A stretch of DNA of 64,000 bases from assembly GCA_034440575.1 (NCBI GenBank), contig JAOTOL010001646.1, positions 3,518,501 through 3,582,500 on the forward strand, given 5' to 3'. Of the stretch, positions 47,438 to 58,157 are shown one piece after another. The first letter of the stretch is position 1; every line of letters starts with the position of its first letter. The DNA is from Imbricaverruca yamaguchii. Lineage: Eukaryota > Arthropoda > Thecostraca > Neoverrucidae. Under the pieces are notes generated by a model, which was given only the letters and a program-made list of their open reading frames with translations, was not told the DNA's origin and ran no database searches. The translations under genes and the position numbers were made by a program.

Positions 47438-47797
47438 GATAGGCCGAGCCAAACTCATTCTCCCCTCTCCCACTGTGTTTTTGGATCTAACCAGAGAGCG
47501 AATTGAACAGCCTGCTGAAACTTTCCATTGCTGAGTCTGCGCCAACTTACCACCTACCTCTAAAAATTGCAGATGCCTTTCATGTCAGACCACGGTGTAG
47601 TAACATTGTTTTTATTATTGTACCTTGCGTTTAACATTGTTTTGTAGTAGCATTGACAAGTTTTCGTCACAGAATCGATCACGCTTCGTGGTACCTGGAC
47701 CCGGAATAATGTTCATGTTATACCCCTTGGAAGACTAGTTTAGGGTTTCACAACTATGAAAGGTATACTACTGGACTCAGAAATGTCATGTCTTGAT
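47438..47797. repeat. Dispersed repeat block B, copy 2, inverted
   Basis: Reverse complement of block B copy 1: CCGAGCCAAACT, CTCCCCTCTCCCACTGTGT, GTGGTACCTGGACCCGGAA and GGTATACTACTGGACTCAGAAAT appear in reversed order. Confidence 0.8.
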
Positions 47798-48428
47798 TTG
47801 ACACCAAGCTAACATGACCTCAATGTAGCCTTAACTTTGAACTGTACTGGCAAGCCAGACAGGATTGAGCTTTTATAATTTGAGGACCTCCCCACGAAGC
47901 CAGAAATGAAGCAATATCCATAACTGCTCAACCATCATTTTCCTAACCTTTCCCTTACTTTTTCCCAGTAAAGTCAAATGCATGTTCTTGCAAGGGGGTC
48001 GGCTATGAGCACACATTGGCAATGGGCGTGAGAATACACATTCTGCCCTTTATGATAGCTGCGTATTCGTGTTTTTCATATACGTGGTGGCTCTCCAAGT
48101 TATCGTTGTAGCCGCACGCCTACGTCCACGTGTTCAGCAGCTGTGTACGTATCCAACCATGGGAGTACAGGAGCAGTGGTCATGCCCCTCATCCCCTTTC
48201 CCACCACAACCTCACATTAATATTCAGTGGTGATAACCATTAACCCTATGGTGTCGCACGGGAACAATGGACTTTATAATGAGCCTCACCTCTAAGCTAT
48301 TAATGATCCTCCAATGGCCTTGGCCCCACTAGCCATATCACACAAGACTAAATATTCAAAGTGGTATGCTCGACTTACGGTATGCAGGACATTGGATCAG
48401 AATGTAAATACTACCCGGAAATACCAAT

Positions 48429-48772
48429 CATAGGCGCACCGGAGGGGGGCAGCCCCCCCCCCCCCATGAGACCAAAGTGCCCTTCTGGCCGAAAAGTGCC
48501 CTTTTGGCCGGAATGTCCCAAATTCAGCCAAAAATCACGTGCCTGATGTGCCCCGCCTGTGCCAAAGGTCCCCTTTTGGCCCAAAACTGCCCTTTTGGCG
48601 AACATTTTTTCACGCCCCTCCCCCTCCCCCCCCCCCCCCCCGGTCAACAAATCTTCCAGTGTGCCCCGGACCGCAAAGTGCCCTTTTGGAGCCGGTCAGG
48701 TGCCTTTATGGAGCCGGCCAAGTGCTCTTTTCGGTCCGGGCCCCCCATGGAAAAATCCTGGGTGCGCGCCTG
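48429..48772. mobile_element. hAT-like MITE with perfect 8-bp target duplication (344 bp)
   Basis: ATACCAAT flanks both ends (48421-48428 and 48773-48780). Termini are CATAGGCGCACC and GGTGCGCGCCTG, imperfect inverted repeats with the CA...TG ends of hAT elements, which make 8-bp duplications. The interior has repeated AAGTGCCCTTTTGGCCGAAA-type motifs and two poly-C runs (48450-48465, 48626-48641). No transposase frame. Confidence 0.85.
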
Positions 48773-48780
48773 ATACCAAT

Positions 48781-50299
48781 ATATAGTAGAACAGGACAAT
48801 TCGTCCTGCAAGCCTACTATTCCATAAATCATTGGCCGTAGCCAATTCGCGCATCGCAAACTTGCATTCAAGTCTCCTAATTGTGATGTACGATTGCACA
48901 ATTGATAGCATATACATACGTGATTTAGTCAAGTTCGGAGTAGAAACGTATCGGTTAACCCCAGGCTGCGTGAAGGTGAAGAGTTGGTCTAGCCAGGGTT
49001 GGATGGCCGGTTGCCTTACTGTAAAGGTCCATTCAAGCAAACGCCTCATCCGGGTTAAGTTTTCAGATTCGGCCTCATGGTCTGAAGTATATAATTGTAA
49101 CAAAGACGTTAGAATGTGAACGTCGCGGTGTCTTTCGCGGTGAACACCGAATACATTGCAGAATTAGTGGACTCGGCTTGTTTTAGGTCTTACCAGATAT
49201 CTGTGAGAACAAGTATGTACTAGATTCCCACTTACAGCGGCAAAACAAGTACAATTGTTGCGAGTATGCACTTCTTCGATGCTGATAAATGCAGAAAATC
49301 ACAGCTTTTCCAGTATTGTGCAGCTTAGTAGATCAGTTGTGTGCCATGAATGATGTCATTAATTGTTTGACTGCACGATATATTGATCAAACCAGCATTG
49401 CAACGAGTTGGTTTGCATTTAGTTTAAGCGGCGCACTCCAGCAGTGGAGGTGCACACGCCCAGTTCGTACCAACTGAGGGGGAAGGTATCTTTATCAGTA
49501 CCGATGGCGCTATTATAGGCAGAACCTTGGCCAGAAACCAGGGTTAGATTTCAACAAGGTTCCAGACTCTGATGAAAATACTTCGACCACAATTGGTACG
49601 ATTTTATGTGGTTAGGATTAGCACCTGCAATAATTATTTTCTGATGCATCTTCCTCTTGAATATAGAAGAAAGGGAACAAGCAGCTATGCATAATATTTT
49701 GGCTTCAATGTTTAAGAAGATGTGACGTTGAAAAAAAGAAACGGTTTGCAGTTGTAGCACTTAGAGACAACAGGGAGGGTTAGTTATTACTAAGGTGCTA
49801 TTTGAAACCATGGGCATAGCCCCAATAAAGTGCAGCGAAAACTAAATGTCTGCTATTTTGTTCAGTTGGCTTGTCAGTTCATGCATTCACAAAAACAGCG
49901 AGCATGCGAAATATTACTGGATGCTGGACTTGAAGGGGGTTCAGAAGTACTGGAAGTCTTTCAGTTGTCAGAAGATGCCTTTTTTACTAGTATATCTCCT
50001 TACCACTTTGCCACTTATCACACTTATCCCACTTCTCCCAGTGCTGGTCATTGCAATGTCGACCAGTTGGGAAAATGGATGTAGCATTGAAGCCCACACC
50101 TTGCATGGATTCGCCATGGACATTTGCTTTAGCATACATTGAAGTTCAAATCCATACACTTTTAATGCTAGATACATTGCGGAATCACGCAACACAAATG
50201 CTAAAGTATGTTTAAAATGTTTATATATGGGCTTCACCAGGAGAAGGTTTTGTAAATGCTTTCGCACGTGGCAGATAATTTCAGGAACACAACACCTAC
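48781..50299. other. No firmly recognised gene; one possible small exon
   Basis: On the minus strand 49081-49020 is bounded by TATACTTCAG and TTTACA/GTAAGG and one frame reads HEAESENLTRMRRLLEWTFT. It could be an exon of the gene represented at 50300-50431, but the phases do not join directly. Confidence 0.2.
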
Positions 50300-50431
50300 C
50301 TGAAAAATATTCGTGTACAAAACAATGGAACCCAACAATATGAACAATACACCGAAATACAGCATAATACCTACAGCAGGACCACATCCATCCTTATTTG
50401 GACTTGTAAGATTCTTGTCGAGCCAGGCGCA
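50300..50431 (-). CDS. Exon encoding a transmembrane segment, gene unidentified
   Basis: Acceptor CTCTCGTTTCAG and donor TTTTTCAG/GTAGGT enclose 132 bases (44 codons, phase 0 at both ends). It reads CAWLDKNLTSPNKDGCGPAV followed by GIMLYFGVLFILLGSIVLYTNIFQ, a short extracellular-type stretch with Cys and an N-glycosylation-like NLT, then a clear membrane helix. The string GCGPAVGI before a helix resembles the pre-S6 loop and S6 of domain IV in voltage-gated sodium-type channels, but this is one short match and may mislead. Neighbouring exons were not found; the direction matches the tropomodulin gene to its right, and it lies beyond that gene's stop codon. Confidence 0.5.
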
Positions 50432-50539
50432 CTGAAACGAGAGAAGCACTTGTGTCTAGCTATTTAAAATTCGGGCAGACGTGTGTTGTATTAGACAAGG
50501 GTAGCGGGGAATTGGTGCACAAGCAGTGTCGTTAAACGA

Positions 50540-51335
50540 AAGGGGTAACGGTACAGATATGTGCCAGAAGTACCATTAGACGGCAGGGGTAGCGGTACAG
50601 GGATGAACCAGTAATGCCGTTAGACGGCAGGGGTAGCGGTACAGATATGGGCCAGTAGTGCCATTAGACGGCTGGAGTAGCGGTGCAGTGGTGTGCCAGG
50701 AGTGCCAGCAGACGACAGGGCTAGCGGTACAGTGGTGTACCAGGGGCGTCGTGAGACGACAAGGGTAGCGGTACAGACAGTGGTGTACCAGCAGCGTCGT
50801 TAGACAACAAAGGTAGCGGTACAAAGGTCTGCCAGTAGTGCCGTTAGACAACAGGGATAGCGGTACAGTGGTGTACCAGCAGCGTCGTCAGACGACAGGG
50901 GTAGCGGTACAGGAAGTGGTGTACCAGCAGCGTCGTTAGACGACAGGGGTAGCGGCACAGTGGCGACCAGCAGCGTTGTTAGACGACAGGGGTAGCGGTA
51001 CAGTGGTGTACCAGCAGCGTCGTCAGACGACAAGGGTAGCGGTACAGTGGTGTACCAGCAGCGTCGTCAGACAAGGGTAGCGGTACAGTGGTGTACCAGC
51101 AGCGTCGTCAGACGACAAGGGTAGCGGTACAGTGGCGTACCAGCAGCATTGTTAGACGACAGGGGTAGCGGTACAGTGGTGTACCAGCAGCGTCGTCAGA
51201 CGACAAGGGTAGCGGTACAGGCAGTAGTGTACCAGCAGCGTCGTTAGACGATATGGGTAGCGGTACAGTGGCGACCAGCAGCGTTGTTAGACGACAAGGG
51301 TAGCGGTACAGTGGCGTACCAGCAGCGCCACACAG
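50540..51335. repeat. 43-44-bp minisatellite
   Basis: About 18 copies of a unit containing GTAGCGGTACAGTGGTGTAC and CAGCAGCGTCGTCAGACGAC. Some copies carry short insertions (AGGAA near 50911). The left copies are more diverged. Confidence 0.95.
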
Positions 51336-51379
51336 TAGCAGTAGCAGTAGCAGACAGTGGTAAAACCAAACTGGGAATG

Positions 51380-51418
51380 GAGGTTTGCAATCATCCTTTG
51401 AGTTTGATTGCAAACCTC
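51380..51418. repeat. Perfect 14-bp-arm hairpin
   Basis: GAGGTTTGCAATCA (51380-51393) and TGATTGCAAACCTC (51405-51418) are exact reverse complements around an 11-base loop, immediately beyond the minisatellite. It is followed by a second short palindrome, CAAGCTTGTCGCAAGCTTG. Confidence 0.8.
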
Positions 51419-51504
51419 AAGCTTGTCGCAAGCTTGTTCAAAGCTTCTCGGCTTCACTGCTGATTTCCCGGCTTACGACGGAGTAGTGTTGGAACATGTA
51501 TAGC

Positions 51505-51557
51505 AAACTCGCTTCGACACGATCCCCCTCCCTGGTGCATTTCTGGTTACGCCACTG
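51505..51557 (-). mobile_element. Terminus of a hAT-type MITE
   Basis: Minus strand from 51557 reads CAGTGGCGTAACCAG then a GGGAGGGGG tract, as in the other CAGTGGCG termini. The second end was not located. Confidence 0.35.
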
Positions 51558-52531
51558 GCAGCAGCAACAGCGGACACACAGCGGAGAAGAGCGAAGGAGG
51601 CCAGCAGTGAGTCAGCGAGGCGGCAGGTCGGTCCAGTGTCCTGCCCCAGGCAAAGGTCGCCCCGCTGCCAATCCAGTGGGAGACGGTGAGAGAAGCCTCC
51701 AGCAATCGCCGATGGTTCGCAAGGTACAGAAGGTGCAGCGGAGATTGTAGCGAGTAGACTATGCGGGGCCAGACTACGCTACCTTGGTTACGCTACTTTC
51801 TTCCATATGAGGTCACGGAATAGTCTGCAACTGAGCCGCGAGCGCTTGCCGGTCCGAACTGAAAGAAAAGAACAAGGTGGTGTGTCACATGTGATGCGTG
51901 GTCACCTGAGCTGGAAGCCAGAGGTGAGGTACTCATGGTACAGGATAACCTGCAGGGTGCAACACATTGGTCAGCTATTACTAACCGCTTCAATCCTGGT
52001 TTATTCCAAGTTGAGCGAACTGCTTTCAACGAATTACATAGCTGGAATGGAGATGCAAGAAATACCAAGCCCTCTGTTTCAAAGCCCTGCATAATTGCGC
52101 AGCATGTTGAGGCCACCGGGGCCTACCTAAGCTATGTGCAATGCAATACGTGAGCAGCATGCATATTTGATGACCACAGGGTTTCGAAAGCTGAAAGAAG
52201 CACTTGTCAACCAGCTACTCGCGTGGCCTGAAACCAGTGTTCGAAAACCAGCAGAAAACCGTCGTGTGAAATCAGTCGCAATGGCCCGTGTTGTGCAGTC
52301 GGGCGTGCACTCTAAACGCCTGATATACTCGGCAGGACAGCATGCGGGGCACTGTCTCCTGACGTAGACTCGCTCTCGTCCGTGCGTGCTCTCTGTAAAA
52401 GTGGTCAGGCCGTCAGCGGCCTCTACTGCGACGAAGCGGTCACCGCAACCGCAGCCGCCGACAGCTGGGTCGAGCATCCGCCGGCTGCGCACTCCGCCGA
52501 AGCCGACTGTCTACTTCTGCCCACCGTTGTT
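51558..52531. other. Probable 3' region beyond tropomodulin, no other gene recognised
   Basis: Includes the GC-rich sequence directly after the tropomodulin stop. Frames here have no family resemblance. Confidence 0.4.
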
Positions 52532-52889
52532 TCAACGCGCGTCTCCGTCCAGGAAGTCCTTCTCGACCCTGGCCGCCACCCGCTCGACGTCGTCGACCGC
52601 GTACGCCGCGTCGGCCACGGCCGCCTGCACGTCGTCGGCGACCCGCGGCGAGTCGGCGGCGACGGTGGCCAGTCCGCGGGTCAGGTCGTCGGTCGTCCTC
52701 CTGACGTCGTCGCCGACGGCGTCGGGCCGGTCGGCGGCGCGGCCGACGCTGCCGTTGGTCAGCTGGCCGCCCGACCTGGACGGGAGCTTGTCGGTGGCCG
52801 GCAGCTGGATGGAGTAGTCGTCGGACGCGTCGTGGTCGGGCCGCGCGTGCTGCTCGCCCTCGGGCTCCTCCGGCTTCTTGATCTTGTTG
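52532..52889 (-). CDS. tmod: Probable tropomodulin C-terminal extension exon
   Basis: After TTCGCAG the frame completes a Ser codon and reads [34 protein letters not shown] and a 60-residue Asp/Ala/Val-rich, amphipathic stretch ending [11 protein letters not shown] and TGA. Codon use and composition are protein-like and very GC-rich. Assignment to tropomodulin depends on the phase match with exon c; it could instead belong to another gene. Confidence 0.5.
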
Positions 52890-55800
52890 CTGCGAACTGG
52901 GGATAGGCGGGTCGACTCACTGCGGGGGGGGGGGGCGCGTACCGGGCACGTCTCGCTGCCGGTGTGAGCTCGACTGCGGCCGCGCGGCTGGGTGGCCGGC
53001 CCGTTTTTCGCTTGCATGGCGATCTGTCGGGTCGCCGGGCTTGCGTGCACAGCGACCCGCGACACCATGACACCGTGACACCACGACACCGCGACACCGT
53101 GACACCGCGACACCGCGACACCGCGACACCGCGACACCGCGACACCGTGACACCGCGACACCGCGACACCGCGACACCGTGACACCGCGACACCGCGACA
53201 CCGCGACACCGCGATACCACGACACCGTGACACCGCGACACCGCGACACCGTGACACCGCGACACCGACACCGTGACACCGCGACACCGTGACACCACGA
53301 CACCGCGACACCGTGACACCGTGACACCGCGACACCGCGACACCGCGATACCACGACACCGTGACACCGCGACACCGCGATACCACGACACCGCGACACC
53401 GCGACACCACGACACCGCGACACCGCGACACCGTGACACCGTGACACCGCGATACCACGTCACCGCGACACTGCGACCCGCGACACCGTGACACCGTGAC
53501 ACCGTGACACCACGACACTGCGACCCGCGACACCGTGACACCGTGACGCCGCGACACCGCGATACCACGACACCACGATACCACGATACCACGACACCGT
53601 GACACCACGACACCGCGACACCACGACACCACGATACCACGACACCGCGACACCGTGACACCACGATACCGCGACACCGCGACACCGTGACACCACGACA
53701 CCGTGACACCGTGACACCACGACACCGTGACACCGTGACACCGCGATACCACGACACCGTGACACCACGACACCGTGACACCGTGACACCGCGACCCGCG
53801 ACCAGCACGAAAACAGCCGCCACCCGCGACCAACTCGGAAACGACTGCGATCGGCAAAAACCGGCCGCCACGCGTGCCAACCAGTGCAAAAAAAACTGGG
53901 TCATGCTGAAGAGCAAGCTGAACGGCGGAAGCTCGCGCTGTCGTAATCGGAATGGGTCCCTTGGTTACACCAGCCGAATTGGTTATGGATTTGCAGTACA
54001 TCTGCTGCAACTCGCTCGGCGTTGCAGAGCAGACCCGCTCGTGTTCCGTGGTTAGATGGCGTCATACGGCTCCTTTCGGGCGGTCGTGAACACGATCACA
54101 TTAACAAATCAAGAAGAGTCCAAACAAGCACAGGAAGCGCTGGTATAGGATGAAGTCGCAATCACAATACTGGTTTCAATTGTAGCTCAATGCAGTCAAC
54201 TGACAAGTGCCTGGCCATCTAGTGTGTGCAAAACTGCCAAAGCAATTGTATGAATAGGTTAAAAATTCCGAAATGAAGAACAATATGCGATGATAAAAGC
54301 AAAGTAAATGGTCAGGCTTCCCTTTGAAACATGGTGTGCACGGTATCTGTTGAATGCTGTGGCCTTCTACCCACAGATGGTCACAACCGAGGCTTGCCAT
54401 TGTGCACGTAACTGCGATTTCCTCATCTGCGGTCTTGCCCTGGAGAAGGGCGCTGGATCTACTTACACCTGTCCCTGTTCTTCTGAAGATGGCCGGACAC
54501 CCGGGCTCGGGCATCGTTGAAGTCGAAGTGTAGACCAAGCTGGAGCAGGTTGGCGTTTTGCTCCACATACTTGGTGATCTCCATCTCGATCTTATTGCCG
54601 AGCACTTGCGATCGCTACCGTTAGGCACATCCGTCATATTCGATAATGTTTCGGAGAGCTATACTGAGCATTGTTGAATTAAGGACGACTGTAAAAGTAA
54701 CCAAATGTTCATATTACGTACAATAGAATCACAAACTGGTATAATATATTTCAGGCATGGCCCGAAATATAGCAGACCAAGTGGGCTCCGAAGAAGGGCC
54801 AAATATATTACACATGCCCGAAATATATTTAACAAATTCGTGATTCTATTTTACTAAATATGAGCATTTGCTTACCTTCTATAGTCATCTAAAACAGTCA
54901 TGTATTGCAGCTGCAGCGATGTCATTGACGGTCGACAAGACACTCTATAAAGATACCGCACCATACCAAGTGGTACAGCTTTACGTCGTAGCCAGTCGTT
55001 ACTCATATGCATGCCGCTTGAAGTCGCTGGAAGTGGCGCATAGTCCAAGAGGGTGACTGTGTTCTGCATGTTTCGTGAGTGTATTTTCCACCAATGCGCA
55101 TGCGATGCAATCAATCATAACCCGTGCACAGGGCACCAATTTTCCTTCACGTGTTTGTGCGTGTGTGTTTGTTATTTGTGCTTTTAATATTCAGCTCGTT
55201 TGGCTAAGAAACTGTCACCTGGAAGCCTCTCCAAGCAATGTTATTTACATATGGTGTGTGCAAATACTAAATACTAGCCTAGCCGGGATAGTATCCAAGG
55301 TAAGTTTTGGAGAGACGTAGTTTTGTGCAGAAGAGTTCTTGAGGATCGTATCCAAGATGCACTTGGTCATTTTGGCAATTCCCTGTGTGACATGTGTTGA
55401 ATACTGACGTAATGTGTTGATCTGTGGTGCCGTTGAATGCAAATGCGATATATTAAAATTCCCTGATGATTATGCTTCGTACAATTAGTTCTTGATCAGA
55501 AAGATCTTGGAAGGTAGGCGGCACACCCAAACGGGCACATTTTGAGGAGAAATTCGAACTTCAGAGCATTTAATGACCGACTAGATCACGTTACTGCAAA
55601 ACATGTCACGAAAGTCGGCTACTTTGGTTAGGTCGCTTAAGGCGAACATTGCAGAGCATGGTAGACGTGTTAGCTCAGGACAATATCGACCTATTGGTAT
55701 TCGCATGTGACCTGTTACGGTGAATAAACCACCCTACAGGTTAGGTCAAATGCAATATATTTTTTTAATTCGTGAACCATCTTTCTAAAAATGTTCGCAA

Positions 55801-56737
55801 ATGACAGCTTTCTCCGTCAGCCTGGAATACAGGAACACTTGGAACATATGATGTAAGATTCCAGTTGCGACATTCCATGTGCCCAGCTGCCACGTGTTAT
55901 GATCTTCAAACTAGGTAAATACAGTTAAATACAAGGTCATTCGCACACTACATGCAGCACATTCAAGGTGCCCCAAAATATGACACACGATTGACGGGCT
56001 TCTCGATCACGTGATATTTCTCATAGTTGTATGTGCTCACCTGGTTAGCTGCCCGAAATGTTTCGACGCTTTTGTGCGTCAGCAGGGCCTTAATGAGTCG
56101 CGCAATCATGGGTGGACTGATGAAGTTGGATTCGATGCTGAAAGTACAACGCAACTTTTAATTCGGATGCAGAGCATGGTACACGTTAACATTCAGAATC
56201 AGAAATAATATGTGGGCAGGTGATTGGTAAACTTCCTGGTATTCCCAGGTACACTTTAGAAACATGGAACGAAGTCCAAAATGAGCGTTCAGCATCAGCC
56301 GGCAGATAGCTTGTTTCGTGTCGTGTCGATGAATCTTGCTTCAGCGTTGCTGTGGTGATATTGCTCATACGATGTAATTCGTATTGCGATATTGGTACCT
56401 GACGTATTGGTTAGGATAGTTATTTTGCGCCTTGGGAGTGCATCTGGAAATGCGGTCTGCAATGTGAGTATTGCATTGCACTATGTGTAATTCACATTTT
56501 GCGACAAGATTTCTGGCCTGTTATGTATATTGTAATGAATGCGTCCTGAAAATGTACATAGATTGCTCGATGCACCGGCAAATGCATGGACTTTCTTGGA
56601 TATGTTTTAAATAACGAAGATTGGAACAAACTTGGCAGAAATATCTTTAAGAAACTAATAAGAACGTGAAAATTCTGAATTTTCTGTAGTGTAGAGCGAA
56701 TAAAAAAACAACAGACAGCCTTCTCCCCTGGTACTTG

Positions 56738-56777
<40 letters not shown>

Positions 56778-56782
56778 GATAC

Positions 56783-56841
<59 letters not shown>

Positions 56842-58157
56842 TATACATATATATATATATATATACATATATATATACACATATATACCGGGACTAGGCT
56901 GGACACAAAAGTAAAAGGAGACAGAAACACGAAGAGCGTAAAAGACAGATAAGAGACATCCAAAGGCAAATGCTGAGACAGGGATGGGAAAGAGAGGAGA
57001 GAGAAATAAAGCTAAACGGATAATGAGAAAAGAGGAGGAAAGGAAGGAGAGACGGAAAGAGGGAGGGAGGAAGAGTGGGAGTGAGACGTGAGTGGAGTGG
57101 AGTGAAGTGAAGGAGTAAGGAAGGAAGAGAAAGAGAGATGGATGGAGTAGAAAAGAGAGAGACTGGAGAAAAGAAGGAGAGAGGGGAAGGGAGAGCGGGA
57201 GAGAGAGGGAAAGAGAGAGGCGTGATTAGTATATGTTTACCCTCGCTACCATTGCATTAGGATTTGATGAAGCCTATGTGAGGGCATTTCAGCATGCGTT
57301 TGGCTTCGGCTGCGTAATTATTCTGGGAGTTCGGACGCTCGTTTACATTAGCGGACCCTCAGACAGGCGGGCATTGCGGGTCGCCTGACACTGAATGCCT
57401 GCAAGCACGGCTAGCCATGGCGTTGCTCGCGGACCAAATCAGCCAATCAGTGGCCCCATTCACTGGGCGAATGGGCCCCAGATGAAAAGGTCATCCGAGA
57501 GCCCGACGGGCGTCCCCCGACAGTCCATAGACACGTATTGCGGGTGTGCCTGTTGAAGTTCGCTGCAGCAAGGGCCCTGTGCCCTGTGTGGTGAACGTGC
57601 AAGTCTGTGTCTAAGTTGTCCATCTCTCAACTTCGGTACTAATGTGATGATAATCTACAGGCGTGATAGTACTATCTGGCATCTTCAGAGGCCTAGAAGT
57701 TCAGTAGGCTAAAGACATAGCGTAGGACGCCATCATTACGCTTGCACCATCCTCATCACCTTCACATTCGTTTGACTTAGCATTCATGTATGCTGGAAGA
57801 GATCAAACAAACAGCAACAGAGTCTCGTTCTTTTTTAGTTACCTTGACAGCCTATTTCCTAGATTAAGACATGTTTAGGATGTCCTAATGATGTCCTAAT
57901 GCACAACGCAAACAGCAGTGGAGAACCTCACATCATGGCAGCGCAGGCATCTCGCTAGTCATTTTAGCTGGTCTCAAAACTACGTCATAGTCCACATCGT
58001 ACCTGATCTCCTTGATGTTGGAATTGTTTTCGATGAGATGTACCAGCTGTTCGGCGTAGGCGTCGCCCATGGCCGTGTTGGAGATGAGCAGGCCCTCCAG
58101 ACGAGTGTTAGAGGCGGCCGCCTGACACAGCCGGGCGAACTGCGAGTCCGAGATGGT
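52532..58157 (-). CDS. tmod: Tropomodulin, C-terminal four exons (N-terminal part not found)
   Basis: Exons 58157-58003, 56137-56041, 54614-54469 and 52889-52532 join in one frame (phases 2, 0, 2). The first two encode leucine-rich-repeat segments ([32 protein letters not shown]), and the third encodes the last repeat and cap, [20 protein letters not shown] followed by QLGLHFDF. Tropomodulins cap actin filament pointed ends, using an N-terminal tropomyosin/actin part and this C-terminal LRR domain that binds actin. In vertebrate Tmods the NANLLKxGYxF segment is followed by a tail of some 20 residues; here the fourth exon would add about 118 acidic, Asp/Ala-rich residues. That join is inferred from phase and signals only. 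Exons for the N-terminal half should lie right of 58157 but none was recognised before the window ends. The intron before the last exon holds a 9-bp minisatellite. Confidence 0.7.
53055..53805. repeat. 9-bp minisatellite (GACACCGCG type)
   Basis: More than 80 copies of GACACCGCG, GACACCGTG, GACACCACG and GATACCACG in mixed order, with GCGACCCGCGACACC markers at both ends and inside. Lies in the inferred last intron of tropomodulin and gives long artefactual minus-strand frames. Confidence 0.97.
53806..54468. other. Tropomodulin intron c, near exon c
   Basis: No further exon recognised. Confidence 0.4.
54469..54614 (-). CDS. tmod: Tropomodulin exon c, last LRR and cap helix
   Basis: Bounded by AACGGTAG and GACAG/GTGTAAG, 146 bases. 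It encodes [32 protein letters not shown] and [10 protein letters not shown], matching the family pattern NQxQxLGxxxEMEIxxxLExNxxLLKxGxxF. Confidence 0.85.
54706..54866. mobile_element. Short foldback element, about 160 bp
   Basis: Left arm (GTTCATATTACGTACAATAG, AATCAC..., AATATATTTCAGGCATG) and right arm (54813-54866) are inverted repeats of about 55 bases at roughly 75-80 per cent identity. The centre repeats GGGCC and CCCGAAATAT. It lies in the intron between tropomodulin exons b and c. Confidence 0.6.
54867..56040. other. Tropomodulin intron b, remainder
   Basis: No further exon or repeat recognised. Confidence 0.4.
56041..56137 (-). CDS. tmod: Tropomodulin LRR exon b
   Basis: Bounded by TACTTTCAG and AACCAG/GTGAGC, 97 bases. 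It completes a Ser codon and encodes [20 protein letters not shown] followed by [12 protein letters not shown]. The xESNFIS and ANQ signatures are strongly tropomodulin-like. Confidence 0.85.
56741..56884. repeat. (TA)n microsatellite with CATATA interruptions
   Basis: TA-rich tract of about 140 bases interrupted by TACATA groups, in the intron between tropomodulin exons a and b. Confidence 0.95.
56940..57222. repeat. Purine-rich (GA/GGA) tract
   Basis: About 280 bases in which the plus strand is mostly A and G (AGAGAGATGG, GGAGAGAGGGG and similar). No fixed period. Confidence 0.8.
57223..58002. other. Tropomodulin intron a, near exon a
   Basis: Contains TCAGCCAATCAGTGG and other CCAAT-like motifs near 57440-57460 without a recognised transcript. 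Confidence 0.35.
58003..58157 (-). CDS. tmod: Tropomodulin LRR exon a
   Basis: Bounded by GTGTTTCAG and GATCAG/GTACGA, 155 bases. It encodes [30 protein letters not shown] and [14 protein letters not shown], a helix-strand pattern of the Tmod LRR domain (NTxLxxLxISNTxxxD). Confidence 0.75.

Noticed and set aside
52759..54010. Minus frames with VSRCRGV repeats upstream of the acidic exon
   Set aside because: They are the 9-bp array read through; only the part after 52889 has non-repetitive, protein-like composition, and a splice acceptor separates the two.
56492..56969. Minus frames rich in Tyr and Ile
   Set aside because: They are translations of the TA microsatellite.
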